From assembly GCA_965657645.1 (NCBI GenBank), contig CBFHOS010000037.1, positions 1-13,906 on the forward strand: DNA of 13,906 bases. The letters run 5' to 3'. The notes under the pieces are model-generated. The model was given only the letters and a program-made list of their open reading frames with translations. It was not told the DNA's origin and made no database searches. Below, piece by piece: positions 1 to 7,245 of the stretch. The number at the start of each line of letters is the position of its first letter. The stretch's first letter is position 1. A program made the position numbers and the translations under genes. The DNA is from CBFHOS01 sp965657645 (GTDB lineage: Bacteria > Pseudomonadota > Alphaproteobacteria > Puniceispirillales > Puniceispirillaceae).

Positions 1-83
1 CCTGTGACGCCCCGTTGAAATCATCGAGGCGGCGGTGATGGCGGGCCTTCCGCGCAATGATGATTTCAACGGGGCGTCACAGG
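1..83. repeat. Perfect 25-bp inverted repeat at window edge (probable fold-back artefact)
   Basis: Bases 1-25 are the exact reverse complement of bases 59-83, with a 33-base spacer. The right arm is ordinary coding sequence of the GMC oxidoreductase (residues around NDDFNGASQ, a conserved family stretch). The left arm breaks that gene: read in the same frame it contains TGA at 5-7 and no GMC-like residues. The repeat starts exactly at base 1, so it may continue outside the window. A terminal inverted copy of this kind is typical of a chimeric fold-back from multiple displacement amplification or of a mis-assembled contig end. A real palindromic insertion cannot be excluded from this sequence alone. 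Confidence 0.85.
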
Positions 84-1141
84 CTGGCGTTGGGTTTTAT
101 CAAACGACAACCAAGAATAATCGGCGGGCAAGTGCGGCGCGGGCTTTTGTTCATCCTGTGCGCAAGCATCAGAACCTCACCATTCTAACCGGTCACAAGG
201 TTAGCCGCATAACAGCGCAAAACGGTGTGGCCACTGGGATTATGGTTATTGGGCCGGATGGCAAGCCCCAGCCGATCGCTGCCCGCCATGAGGTTTTATT
301 GGCGGCGGGGGCGCTTGTTTCACCACAGATTTTACAAGTGTCAGGCATTGGTCCCCGCGCTGTTCTAAACAAGGCTGGGGTTGATTGCATTGTCGAATCC
401 GATGGTGTTGGCGCGAATTTCCAAGATCATATTGCCGCGCTCTACACCGTTTTGATCAATGAACCATCGTCCCTTTTTGGACAGGATAAAGGCTTTGCCG
501 CGCTCAAGCATGGGATGCATTATCTGGCGAGACGTCGGGGTGTGTTGGCGTCAACGGTGATTGAATCGGGCGGATTTATCGATACGACCTTTAGTAATGC
601 GCGGCCCGATGTTCAGTTAAATGGACAGGCGATTGTCGCTGGACCGCCGGGCCAGCCGCATGTCCCGCATCATGGTTTTGGCATTGGTGTGCAATTGAAC
701 CGGCCATCCAGCCGCGGCTTTGTTCATATCCGCAGAGATGATTTATCACAGCCACCACTATTCCAGACCAATTTGCTAACGGATAAAGGCGATATAGAGG
801 TGATCCGGCGCGGCCTGCATATCATGCGTGATGTGTTTAATGAGGCACCTTTGCGCGAGATTACAAAATCGGTCTATTACCCGCCGCAGGGTGATATGTC
901 GGATGAGGGGCTGGTGCGCTATATTCGCGAAAACGGGCGCACGGTGTATCACCCATGCGGAACCTGCCGGATGGGTAGTGATGACAAGGCCGTTGTTGAC
1001 CCGACATTGGCCGTTCGTGGGATGCGCGGTTTGCGGGTGATTGACGCCTCGGTCATGCCGCGCATTACGTCGGGCAATACCAACGCCCCAACGATGATGA
1101 TTGCTGAACGCGGTGCTGATTTCTCGCTGGCCGCGCTCTAG
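26..1141 (+). CDS. GMC-family FAD-dependent oxidoreductase (choline dehydrogenase-like), 5'-truncated
   Basis: C-terminal two thirds of a glucose-methanol-choline flavoenzyme, which oxidises alcohols to aldehydes or acids using FAD. Counting from the GTG at 35 (368 residues), residues 92-106 (GALVSPQILQVSGIG) fit the second GMC signature. The C-terminal catalytic domain has YHPCGTCRMG with the active-site His306, and GNTNAPTMMIAE with Asn350. The 44-residue spacing equals that of His466/Asn510 in choline oxidase. Full-length relatives have about 530-550 residues, so roughly 170 N-terminal residues, including the GxGxxG FAD-binding motif, are missing. Reading stays GMC-like (IIEAAVMAGLPRNDDFNG) back to about base 20, where the inverted repeat takes over, so GTG 35 is probably not a real start. 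The substrate cannot be read; choline, another alcohol, or 3-hydroxypropionate (as for DddA) are options. It converges on the amidase gene with an 18-bp gap. Confidence 0.9.
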   Translation, partial: EAAVMAGLPRNDDFNGASQAGVGFYQTTTKNNRRASAARAFVHPVRKHQNLTILTGHKVSRITAQNGVATGIMVIGPDGKPQPIAARHEVLLAAGALVSPQILQVSGIGPRAVLNKAGVDCIVESDGVGANFQDHIAALYTVLINEPSSLFGQDKGFAALKHGMHYLARRRGVLASTVIESGGFIDTTFSNARPDVQLNGQAIVAGPPGQPHVPHHGFGIGVQLNRPSSRGFVHIRRDDLSQPPLFQTNLLTDKGDIEVIRRGLHIMRDVFNEAPLREITKSVYYPPQGDMSDEGLVRYIRENGRTVYHPCGTCRMGSDDKAVVDPTLAVRGMRGLRVIDASVMPRITSGNTNAPTMMIAERGADFSLAAL

Positions 1142-1159
1142 GGCCGAATGCCAGCCTGA

Positions 1160-2608
1160 TTATTGATGCCGGATATTGGGATCAATCACTGGCAATGGAC
1201 CGTTCATCGCCATCTCGACAATGCGGGCGCTGGCCAATAGCTCTGCTTCACCGCGCGGCTTGCCGATGAGCTGGATACCAACTGGCATACCGCCCGGGCC
1301 AATGCCAACGGGAACCGATATGGCGGGCAATCCTGCGGTGGTCGCCAGAAACGCAAAGCGGAGCCAGTCCATATAGCCGGTGAGTTCTTGATTGCCGACA
1401 GTGCGCACCCAGTCTTCCTCGACCGGATGCGGCATGCAACCAACAACAGGCGTTGCGAACACATCATATGTATCAAATAGCTGGCGCATGTTTTGATATA
1501 TTTTGGTCCGCTCTAAATTGGCAATGGCGATATCATCGACGCTAAGACCTTTGCCAAAGGCAATGTTCTCAACCAGTGTATCCTTAAAATGGCGGGTGAC
1601 ATGCTCTGGCATATTGCGTGTGCCAGTGGCCCATCCAAGACCACGCAGAACATGGTAGGTGCGCTCTAGGGTGGATAGATCCGGGCAAAATTCCTCAACC
1701 CGTGAGCCATTTTGCTCGAGCACCGCCAAAACGCTATATAGATGCGCGCGCATGTCATCATCGATTTGCGCCACACCGCCAAGATCAGCCGAAAAAGCAA
1801 TGTTGATAGACCCTTCAGCGCGGATAACCGCGTCTTGGAAGGGCGTCTTATCGGCGGGATAGGATAGCGGATCCGCTGGTTGATGTCCGGCCATGCTGTC
1901 GAGGAACAAGGCGCAATCACGCACCGAGCGCGCCATTGGGCCTTGTTGCCCTTCGATGATAAAGCCCGCTTCGGATGCACCCGTTGCGCGTCCGGGGCTA
2001 GGGCGAAAACCGACAATGCCGCAATAGGCGGCGGGGGTGCGCAAGCTACCGCCATGATCAGAACCGTGGCTAAGCCATGTCTCGCCGGTGATAAGAGAGG
2101 CCGCAGCGCCGCCCGATGATCCGGCAGGATTCATTCTCGTATCCCACGGATTGCGGGTGCGTCCATAAACATCGTTAAAGCTATTACCGCCCGCACCAAG
2201 CTCAGGGGTATTGGTTTTGCCAACCACCACGCCGCCGCGCTGTTCAAGGCGGGTCACCAGAGGGTCGCTTTTCTGGGGAATGAAATCGGCAAGGCCAGCA
2301 GTGCCAAATGTGGTCACGACACCAGCGACGGGCGTTAGATCCTTGATCCCGATCGGCAGACCACCAAGCCAGCCCGGATGATCGCTATGTTCGTCATCCA
2401 GATTTGCCGCAGAATCATAAGCCCGCTCGGGGCATAGTTTTACAACCGCGTTGATCGCTGGTTCCACCTGTTCGATGCGGGCAAAGCTGGCATCCAGCAA
2501 TTCGGCTGGTGAGACTTTTTTGGCCCGCAGCATGGCGACAATCTCATGGGCCTCATAGCGGCATAATTCAGGTCCGGTATAGGGATGTATTTTCGATTTA
2601 TCTGACAT
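1160..2608 (-). CDS. Amidase-signature family hydrolase
   Basis: 482 residues, a normal length for amidase-signature enzymes, which hydrolyse carboxamide or related C-N bonds in the cytoplasm. The Ser-cisSer-Lys triad is complete: Lys89 in GLPIGIKDLTP, Ser164 in the Gly/Ser-rich loop NPAGSSGGAAAS, and the nucleophile Ser188 in HGSDHGGSLRTPA. The 24-residue spacing of the two serines equals that in FAAH (Ser217/Ser241). The usual GTDxGGS is GSDHGGS here. The C-terminal stretch AISVPVGIGPGGMPVGIQLIG is also typical. No signal peptide is visible. The ATG at 2608 lacks a clear Shine-Dalgarno sequence but gives the expected N-terminus. The gene lies 69 bp downstream of the DMSP-lyase-like cupin on the same strand, so the two are probably co-transcribed. 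The substrate is unknown. GatA is unlikely because no gatB or gatC is nearby. Confidence 0.93.
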   Translation of the reverse strand: MSDKSKIHPYTGPELCRYEAHEIVAMLRAKKVSPAELLDASFARIEQVEPAINAVVKLCPERAYDSAANLDDEHSDHPGWLGGLPIGIKDLTPVAGVVTTFGTAGLADFIPQKSDPLVTRLEQRGGVVVGKTNTPELGAGGNSFNDVYGRTRNPWDTRMNPAGSSGGAAASLITGETWLSHGSDHGGSLRTPAAYCGIVGFRPSPGRATGASEAGFIIEGQQGPMARSVRDCALFLDSMAGHQPADPLSYPADKTPFQDAVIRAEGSINIAFSADLGGVAQIDDDMRAHLYSVLAVLEQNGSRVEEFCPDLSTLERTYHVLRGLGWATGTRNMPEHVTRHFKDTLVENIAFGKGLSVDDIAIANLERTKIYQNMRQLFDTYDVFATPVVGCMPHPVEEDWVRTVGNQELTGYMDWLRFAFLATTAGLPAISVPVGIGPGGMPVGIQLIGKPRGEAELLASARIVEMAMNGPLPVIDPNIRHQ

Positions 2609-2677
2609 TGTTTTGGCCCGTTACAGGTGAGAGGGGGATGCCCCGGCGATTATATTGGTTGTTGTGTTGGTGGTTAT

Positions 2678-3436
2678 CTAGCCGTCGCCAGATCGGATTA
2701 TTTCGGCGTCACTCAGTGGTTCACGCTTGGATATCGCCCAGCTACTATCGGGCTGGCGGTCCCAACAGATCCGGTCCCAAGATTGATCGGGCTGTTTCTC
2801 CCACCACCAATTGCCGCCGGTCATATCACCGGTCCAGACATAAGCAATCAGACAGGCCTCATCGCCGGTTTGCAATTGATGGACTTGATGCGGCGGTGTT
2901 ACAGAGGATTGCCCGGCTTTGATATGCATTGGCGCTTTGGTGCGGCCATGGGTGATGTCGATACTGCCAGACAATACATGATAAATTTCGAGTGCGGCAT
3001 GCTGGTGAAACGGATAACAAACCCCGGGGGCCAGCAAAAACAGCCCTACAAATACATCATCCGCTTTCACAATCCCGCGTTTACCGATGAGCTGTCCAGC
3101 GAGTAGACCAGTGGCTAGACCTTGGTCAATGTCACCGCTCTCAAAAATCTGATACCAATCGAGATTGTCGATATAGGGGGCAAGGGCGGTGGCTACTGGC
3201 GTCTTGGCTATAGTGGCCTTTGCCGCCGCGCCATGATTAATGGCGGTGGCCAGCGCGGTGGGGCGTGATGGCGGTATGACTGTTGTTTGTCCGGCATTGG
3301 CGCTCGCACATTTATCCAGCGCGGCAATAAAGTGAGGCAGGTATTCGCGGTGCGGCATGGCCTCGTCGGCGGTGTCAAACGCAGTGGCGAAAGCTGTTCT
3401 GATCTCTGTGATAAAATTATCTGCGCCGATTGTCAT
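2678..3436 (-). CDS. Cupin of the DMSP lyase family (DddQ-like)
   Basis: A 252-residue single-domain cupin. DddQ/DddL/DddW enzymes cleave dimethylsulfoniopropionate to dimethyl sulfide and acrylate with a divalent metal. Motif 1 is YPFHQHAALEIYHVLSG: Tyr141, His144, His146, Glu150 and Tyr152 have the same spacing as Tyr120, His123, His125, Glu129 and Tyr131 of Ruegeria DddQ (recalled). Motif 2, PPHQVHQLQTGDEACLIAYV, supplies the last His ligand (His183 or His186). The preceding GLFLLAPG and following WTGD also fit the family. The start at 3436 is preferred over an ATG 30 bp upstream (3466) because GGGAGAG lies 6 bases before it, whereas the upstream ATG has no ribosome-binding site. The protein is longer than typical DddQ, owing to an N-terminal helical region and a Trp-rich tail with a 13-residue duplication. 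It is probably co-transcribed with the amidase gene. It could be a related cupin of other specificity. Confidence 0.72.
   Translation of the reverse strand: MTIGADNFITEIRTAFATAFDTADEAMPHREYLPHFIAALDKCASANAGQTTVIPPSRPTALATAINHGAAAKATIAKTPVATALAPYIDNLDWYQIFESGDIDQGLATGLLAGQLIGKRGIVKADDVFVGLFLLAPGVCYPFHQHAALEIYHVLSGSIDITHGRTKAPMHIKAGQSSVTPPHQVHQLQTGDEACLIAYVWTGDMTGGNWWWEKQPDQSWDRICWDRQPDSSWAISKREPLSDAEIIRSGDG
2726..2803 (-). repeat. 39-bp imperfect tandem duplication in the cupin C-terminus
   Basis: Two adjacent 39-bp units (2765-2803 and 2726-2764) encode residues 212-224 and 225-237 of the cupin. The protein units run WEKQPDQSWDRIC and WDRQPDSSWAISK: Trp, acidic, basic, Gln-Pro-Asp, then Ser-Trp recur at a 13-residue period. 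On the plus strand ATCGGGCTG recurs at 2746 and 2785, and CCCA at 2737 and 2776. The in-frame period keeps the reading frame open. Including the preceding Trp210-212, six tryptophans fall within 24 residues. Confidence 0.75.
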
Positions 3437-3442
3437 AACATA

Positions 3443-3449
3443 CTCTCCC
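3443..3449 (-). promoter_or_regulatory. Ribosome-binding site that decides the cupin start
   Basis: On the minus strand this reads GGGAGAG, 6 bases before the ATG at 3436. It supports that internal ATG over the in-frame ATG at 3466. Confidence 0.55.
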
Positions 3450-3664
3450 ACACCAATTTGTGCCATTTAGCTTAGCTCGGCAAAGTGGCGCGTCAATCGC
3501 TGGGGATCAAAGAAATGGCAGAAAATAGATGATGCGCATTGATAAGAGGCTGGCTTTGATCGGTGAATATAGGTACAAGACCGCTCGGGCCGGTGGCGGA
3601 TGCTGTTTCAGACATGCCCTTAGGTGCCGCAAATATAACCACCAGATAACCAAACGGGTGCTTT

Positions 3665-5281
3665 GTGATTTCTCTTATTCCAGGCTGGTTTGTCCAGTTC
3701 TTTACCGGATCGTCTTATAATGACGCATCCAAGCCAGCATTAACGTCTCGCCAAATCGGTGTTGATGTTCTCTCCGGTCTAACCGTTTCTCTTGCGCTGG
3801 TACCCGAGGCAGTGGCCTTTGCCTTTGTCGCTGGTGTGGCCCCGCTTGTGGGACTGTATGCAGCCTTCATCGTTGGCTTGATAACCGCCTTTATTGGCGG
3901 GCGTCCGGGGATGATCTCTGGTGCGACCGGTGCTTTGGCTGTGGTCATGGTTGCGCTGGTGTCCCAGCATGGCGTGGAATATTTGTTTGCGACCGTGGTG
4001 CTGATGGGCATTCTGCAATTGATTGCGGGTGTTCTGCGCTGGGGTAAATTCATTCGGATGGTACCCTATCCGGTGATGCTTGGATTTGTGAATGGCCTCG
4101 CCATTGTTATTGGCCTTGCCCAATTGGAACAGTTCAAAATATCGAGCCCTGATGGCGCTAGCCGCTGGATGGATGGACCGATGCTATATACCACTCTGGG
4201 CCTCATTGCGGCGACGATGGTGGTGATCTGGCTGGCCCCACGAGTGACCAAATTCATTCCCGCTCCATTGGCGGCGATTGGCCTTGTTACGGCTTGTGTT
4301 ATCGGTTTTGACATCGATGTGCCGCGGGTTGGTGATCTGGCTAGCCTCGCTGGCGGGTGGCCTGAATTTTCTATCCCGACGGTGCCGTTGACCACCGAAA
4401 CACTAGCGATCATTTTCCCATATGCGCTCATTCTGGCGGCGATTGGCCTGATCGAGAGCTTGCTAACGCTAAACCTTGTTGGTGACATGACCGGCCAGCG
4501 CGGTGGTGCGTCGCAGGAATGTATTGCCCAAGGCGCGGCCAATCTGGTCACTGGTTTCTTTGGCGGTATGGGTGGCTGTGCGATGATTGGCCAGTCGATG
4601 ATCAATGTGAAATCGGGCGGGCGCACGCGCATCGCCGGTATCGCGGCGGCGCTATTCCTCCTCAGCTTTATTCTATTCGCCGCTAGTGCGATCGAACAAA
4701 TACCGATTGCCGCGCTTGTCGGTGTGATGTTCATGGTGGTGATTGGCACCTTTGCGTGGAATTCAATCCGCACATTGTTAAAGGTGCCGCGGGCGGATGC
4801 CCTTGTCGTTATCGTGGTGACATTTGTGACGGTTATCGAGGATCTGGCAATTGCCGTTGTCGTTGGCGTGATCATGTCGGCATTGGTCTATGCATGGAAT
4901 GCGGCGAAACGTATTCAGGCGGCAAAGCGGCCCTCTGTGCGTGAAGAAGGCGCCACCGTCTATGATATTACCGGCCCCTTATTCTTTGGCTCTATCACTG
5001 GTTTCCGCGAGTTGTTCACCGTCGAGGAGGACCCGGATTTGGTCATCATAGATTTCGCCGCATCGCGTGTTGTTGACCAATCGGCTTTGCAGGCAATCGA
5101 GGATGTAGCCGCGAAATATCATGAAGTTGGCAAGCGCGTTATGCTTCGCCACCTAAGTGCCGATTGTCACCGTTTGCTGAGCAAATCCGGACAATTGATT
5201 ATCGATAGTGACGATGATCCAGATTACCAGCTAGCGGTGGATTATGGCGTCAAGCTAGGGGTGTTTGAAAACGGTCATTAG
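3665..5281 (+). CDS. SulP family inorganic anion transporter with STAS domain
   Basis: 538 residues starting at GTG. SulP (SLC26-like) proteins move sulfate, bicarbonate or other anions across the inner membrane, often coupled to protons or sodium. The transmembrane domain spans about residues 30-415. It begins with the family-typical stretch QIGVDVLSGLTVSLALVPEAV and contains GATGALAVVM (86-95) and the conserved region from NLVGDMTGQRGG through ECIAQGAANLVTGFFGGMGG (270-304). A cytoplasmic STAS domain occupies about 430-538, with DQSAL (471-475) in place of the usual DxSxL loop. Only a weak GGGTG precedes the start. The gene is divergent from the cupin gene across about 230 bp and converges on the PhyH gene with a 5-bp gap. 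The family does not reveal the anion. The neighbouring DMSP-lyase-like gene hints at sulfur or organic acid traffic, but that is inference. Confidence 0.93.
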   Translation: MISLIPGWFVQFFTGSSYNDASKPALTSRQIGVDVLSGLTVSLALVPEAVAFAFVAGVAPLVGLYAAFIVGLITAFIGGRPGMISGATGALAVVMVALVSQHGVEYLFATVVLMGILQLIAGVLRWGKFIRMVPYPVMLGFVNGLAIVIGLAQLEQFKISSPDGASRWMDGPMLYTTLGLIAATMVVIWLAPRVTKFIPAPLAAIGLVTACVIGFDIDVPRVGDLASLAGGWPEFSIPTVPLTTETLAIIFPYALILAAIGLIESLLTLNLVGDMTGQRGGASQECIAQGAANLVTGFFGGMGGCAMIGQSMINVKSGGRTRIAGIAAALFLLSFILFAASAIEQIPIAALVGVMFMVVIGTFAWNSIRTLLKVPRADALVVIVVTFVTVIEDLAIAVVVGVIMSALVYAWNAAKRIQAAKRPSVREEGATVYDITGPLFFGSITGFRELFTVEEDPDLVIIDFAASRVVDQSALQAIEDVAAKYHEVGKRVMLRHLSADCHRLLSKSGQLIIDSDDDPDYQLAVDYGVKLGVFENGH

Positions 5282-5288
5282 GCCGTTT
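5269..5288. terminator. Hairpin shared by convergent sulP and phyH 3' ends
   Basis: Two 8-base arms (5269-5276 and 5281-5288) pair around the 4-base loop ATTA, with one G-U wobble in the plus-strand RNA. The hairpin covers the sulP stop codon (5279-5281) and most of the dioxygenase stop (5287-5289). The plus-strand arm ends in UUU but no long U tract follows, so it would be a weak or Rho-assisted, possibly bidirectional, terminator. Confidence 0.45.
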
Positions 5289-6282
5289 AATCACCGAAAT
5301 GCTCTAGGCTGTCACCTTTGCTTTTGCGCAATTGTGCGGCCGCGTCATTTGCCATCTGTGCCATCTGGCTTAGCTGGTCGGCGTGGCGTTTTGGATCGCC
5401 GGTAAAATCACCCTCATCAAATCCATGTGCCAATAGCCGTTGGCATTGCAATGCAACGTGGCGGCTATATTCTGCGGTAATGATCTCGGCTGGATCGGCA
5501 AATAACAACTGGTCATAGCGGGTATAGTCGGGAAAGGCCGGATCCGCAGGGATATAGCCATTCACCATGGTAATTCGCTCGCCGGGCTTGGTTAGCCCCT
5601 TGGCCTGATGCACAACCATATTGCCCTGTTGCATGACCGCATAGCCGGGGCCGGGCATGGCGGGCGCCTTGACTTTTTCAACCGGCAGAGGCTGGCCGGC
5701 TTTGCGAAGCGCGGCCATTTCGTCCTTCGTGCCATGAAAATACTGGAACGCCCCGCCTTCATTCTTTTTCGGGTCGGTTACAAACATCACATAGTCAAAC
5801 CGCAACGTATCGACATGCCATTTATCGACATTCGCGCCGACCGATTCTTTTGGCGCATAGTTAAGATGGCCTAATTGGTGCGGGATCGTGTGCGGCATTA
5901 AATCAACGCCGGTAATGTCGGAGAGGAACTGGGTGACATCTGGAGACAGGCATAAATCACGCAGAAAGCGCGAGCGATAGACACCCCCGCGTGTACAACG
6001 CTCAATCCGTGGGTTGCTGGCGACAAACGCCTCAAGCTGTTTACAGACCTCATACAGACAGGCCGCGCCCTCATCGCTGAGAACACGGAAAATATCGGTA
6101 ACGGCGAAATCAGACGGGCAGGCGGCAATCTCATCGGCGCTATAGCCAAAGGCCGCTAGGCTAACAATCTCGCCGGGGGCCTCTAATGCTAGATGAATGG
6201 CCGGATCAAAAACCGGTTCGCTGGCAAGGGGCGTAAAACCGTCTGGCATGAGGTCAAGATTGATTGGATAATGATTGCCCAT
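5287..6282 (-). CDS. Phytanoyl-CoA dioxygenase (PhyH) family Fe(II)/2-oxoglutarate oxygenase
   Basis: 331 residues. PhyH-family enzymes hydroxylate small molecules or acyl chains using Fe(II), oxygen and 2-oxoglutarate. The facial triad is visible: His156 and Asp158 in KWHVDTLRFDYV, and the distal His225 in GNMVVHQAKGL. Arg236 in GERITMVNGY is the expected 2-oxoglutarate carboxylate ligand. The stretch between, EGGAFQYFHGTKDEM, matches the family pattern of Gly-Gly-x-x-x-x-x-x-Gly-(S/T)-H/K. No signal peptide is seen, so the enzyme is cytoplasmic. ATG 6282 has AGGAG 6 bases upstream, a strong ribosome-binding site. It lies 55 bp downstream of the pirin gene on the same strand and is probably co-transcribed with it. 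The natural substrate is not evident; ectoine hydroxylase-like, osmolyte-modifying and phosphonate-oxidising PhyH enzymes exist, but no partner genes for those pathways are present. Confidence 0.85.
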   Translation of the reverse strand: MGNHYPINLDLMPDGFTPLASEPVFDPAIHLALEAPGEIVSLAAFGYSADEIAACPSDFAVTDIFRVLSDEGAACLYEVCKQLEAFVASNPRIERCTRGGVYRSRFLRDLCLSPDVTQFLSDITGVDLMPHTIPHQLGHLNYAPKESVGANVDKWHVDTLRFDYVMFVTDPKKNEGGAFQYFHGTKDEMAALRKAGQPLPVEKVKAPAMPGPGYAVMQQGNMVVHQAKGLTKPGERITMVNGYIPADPAFPDYTRYDQLLFADPAEIITAEYSRHVALQCQRLLAHGFDEGDFTGDPKRHADQLSQMAQMANDAAAQLRKSKGDSLEHFGD

Positions 6283-6337
6283 GACGTGCTCCTAAAATTA
6301 CCCCAGAGCGTAACAAAGCCATTTACAAAAAGATATC

Positions 6338-7042
6338 CTAACGCGCCTTGGTGATCCCGGGGACTTCGATGATTAGAATTTCGCCATCGCTTGTGGCTTT
6401 GATGTCGACTTTGCTCTCATTGCTAATGGCCAGCCCGTCGCCCTTTTCACTTTTTACACCGCCAATTTCAAAGCTGCCATCTGATACCAAAATATAGGCC
6501 TGTCCTTTGATTTTATGAACGAGTTCAGCGCCGCTAGACAGCCGGCTTGCATAGATGCGTGCGTCCTGATTGATCTGTAACGGTGCTTGGCCATCGCCAG
6601 AAACCAGCAGTGAAAGGGCGCCATCGGCCTGTTCGGTCGGAAATTCGGCGGTATCCCAAACGGGGTCGATGCCCTTAGAGCGCGGCATAATCCAGATCTG
6701 ATAGATCGTGGTGGCTTCATCCTCATGGTTAAATTCAGAATGGAAAATGCCAGTGCCTGCGCTCATCACCTGAACATTGCCAGCTGTTGTGCGGCCCTTA
6801 TTACCACGATTATCCTTGTGGCTAATGGCACCTGTGCGCACATAGGTGATGATCTCCATGTCACGGTGTGGATGCATGTCAAAGCCGGTATAGGGCGCGA
6901 TAATGTCGTCATTGATGACCAACAGCTCGCCAAAACTCATTTTTTTAGGATCGTGATAACCGGCAAAGCTAAAATGGTGCTTGGTGTCTAGCCACCCATG
7001 ATTGTCGCCGCCGAGCTCGTTATATTTATGCAGTTTGATCAT
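6338..7042 (-). CDS. Pirin family bicupin (YhhW-like quercetinase type)
   Basis: 234 residues, the usual length for bacterial pirins such as E. coli YhhW (quercetin 2,3-dioxygenase activity). The N-terminal cupin has all four metal ligands: His57 and His59 in DMHPHRDMEII, and His101 and Glu103 in GIFHSEFNHEDE. Counted from ATG 7042 these have the same numbers as recalled for YhhW. That favours this ATG over the adjacent GTG at 7045, and GGTGA lies 6 bases upstream. The family pattern GxxxHxDxxGNxG is recognisable in the region of residues 71-82. The C-terminal cupin half is degenerate, as is usual. It is the first gene of a leftward pair with the PhyH oxygenase and is divergent from dctP. The physiological substrate is unknown; roles in stress response or aromatic degradation are known for relatives. 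Confidence 0.92.
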   Translation of the reverse strand: MIKLHKYNELGGDNHGWLDTKHHFSFAGYHDPKKMSFGELLVINDDIIAPYTGFDMHPHRDMEIITYVRTGAISHKDNRGNKGRTTAGNVQVMSAGTGIFHSEFNHEDEATTIYQIWIMPRSKGIDPVWDTAEFPTEQADGALSLLVSGDGQAPLQINQDARIYASRLSSGAELVHKIKGQAYILVSDGSFEIGGVKSEKGDGLAISNESKVDIKATSDGEILIIEVPGITKAR

Positions 7043-7245
7043 CACATTTCACCCATCATACGCTATCGAAAAGAACCATATGCTATTTATGAACTTGGCG
7101 ACAAAAATCAAGATGCCTATAAGGTATGAGTTACTTTTTCACGGGGCGTTAATTGCGCTAGTGACCATGTGTTTTTTCTTTACAAATTGATGTGATTAAA
7201 TCAGATATTCGGGCCACGCCTTTTGCCTTGAAATAGGAGACTAAA
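7043..7245. other. Divergent intergenic region between pirin and dctP
   Basis: About 200 bp between two divergent starts, so it should hold promoters for both directions. I found no convincing -35/-10 pair or operator palindrome. The dctP end carries AGGAG (7235-7239) 6 bases before ATG 7246. A plus-strand reading frame from 7080 to 7190 would give a 36-residue hydrophobic peptide, but it lacks a good ribosome-binding site and I do not call it. Confidence 0.4.

Noticed and set aside
1..83. Terminal inverted repeat of an insertion sequence or transposon end
   Set aside because: The arms lie only 33 bp apart and one arm is conserved GMC coding sequence; there is no transposase or target duplication.
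1142..1170. Possible terminator between the convergent GMC and amidase genes
   Set aside because: I could not find a stem of useful length in the 18-bp gap or adjoining bases.
1160..2608. GatA subunit of the aminoacyl-tRNA amidotransferase
   Set aside because: No gatB or gatC gene is adjacent, and the GSDHGGS variant and C-terminal region fit a general amidase better.
2509..3106. Two plus-strand open frames opposite the cupin and the amidase start
   Set aside because: Both are antisense to well-supported genes, have no domain-like sequence and overlap each other.
3529..3720. Plus-strand frame of 63 residues running into the sulP start
   Set aside because: It overlaps the first 56 bases of sulP in another frame and shows no recognisable features; it is Cys/Arg-rich as expected for a chance frame.
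4066..4875. Long (269-residue) minus-strand open frame within sulP
   Set aside because: It lies wholly antisense to a clear SulP gene, and its composition (Thr, Pro, Arg, Ile-rich) is what antisense reading of membrane codons produces.
7002..7190. Plus-strand frame of 62 residues, with a possible 36-residue hydrophobic small protein from 7080
   Set aside because: It overlaps the pirin start, has no good ribosome-binding site at any ATG, and no recognisable family.
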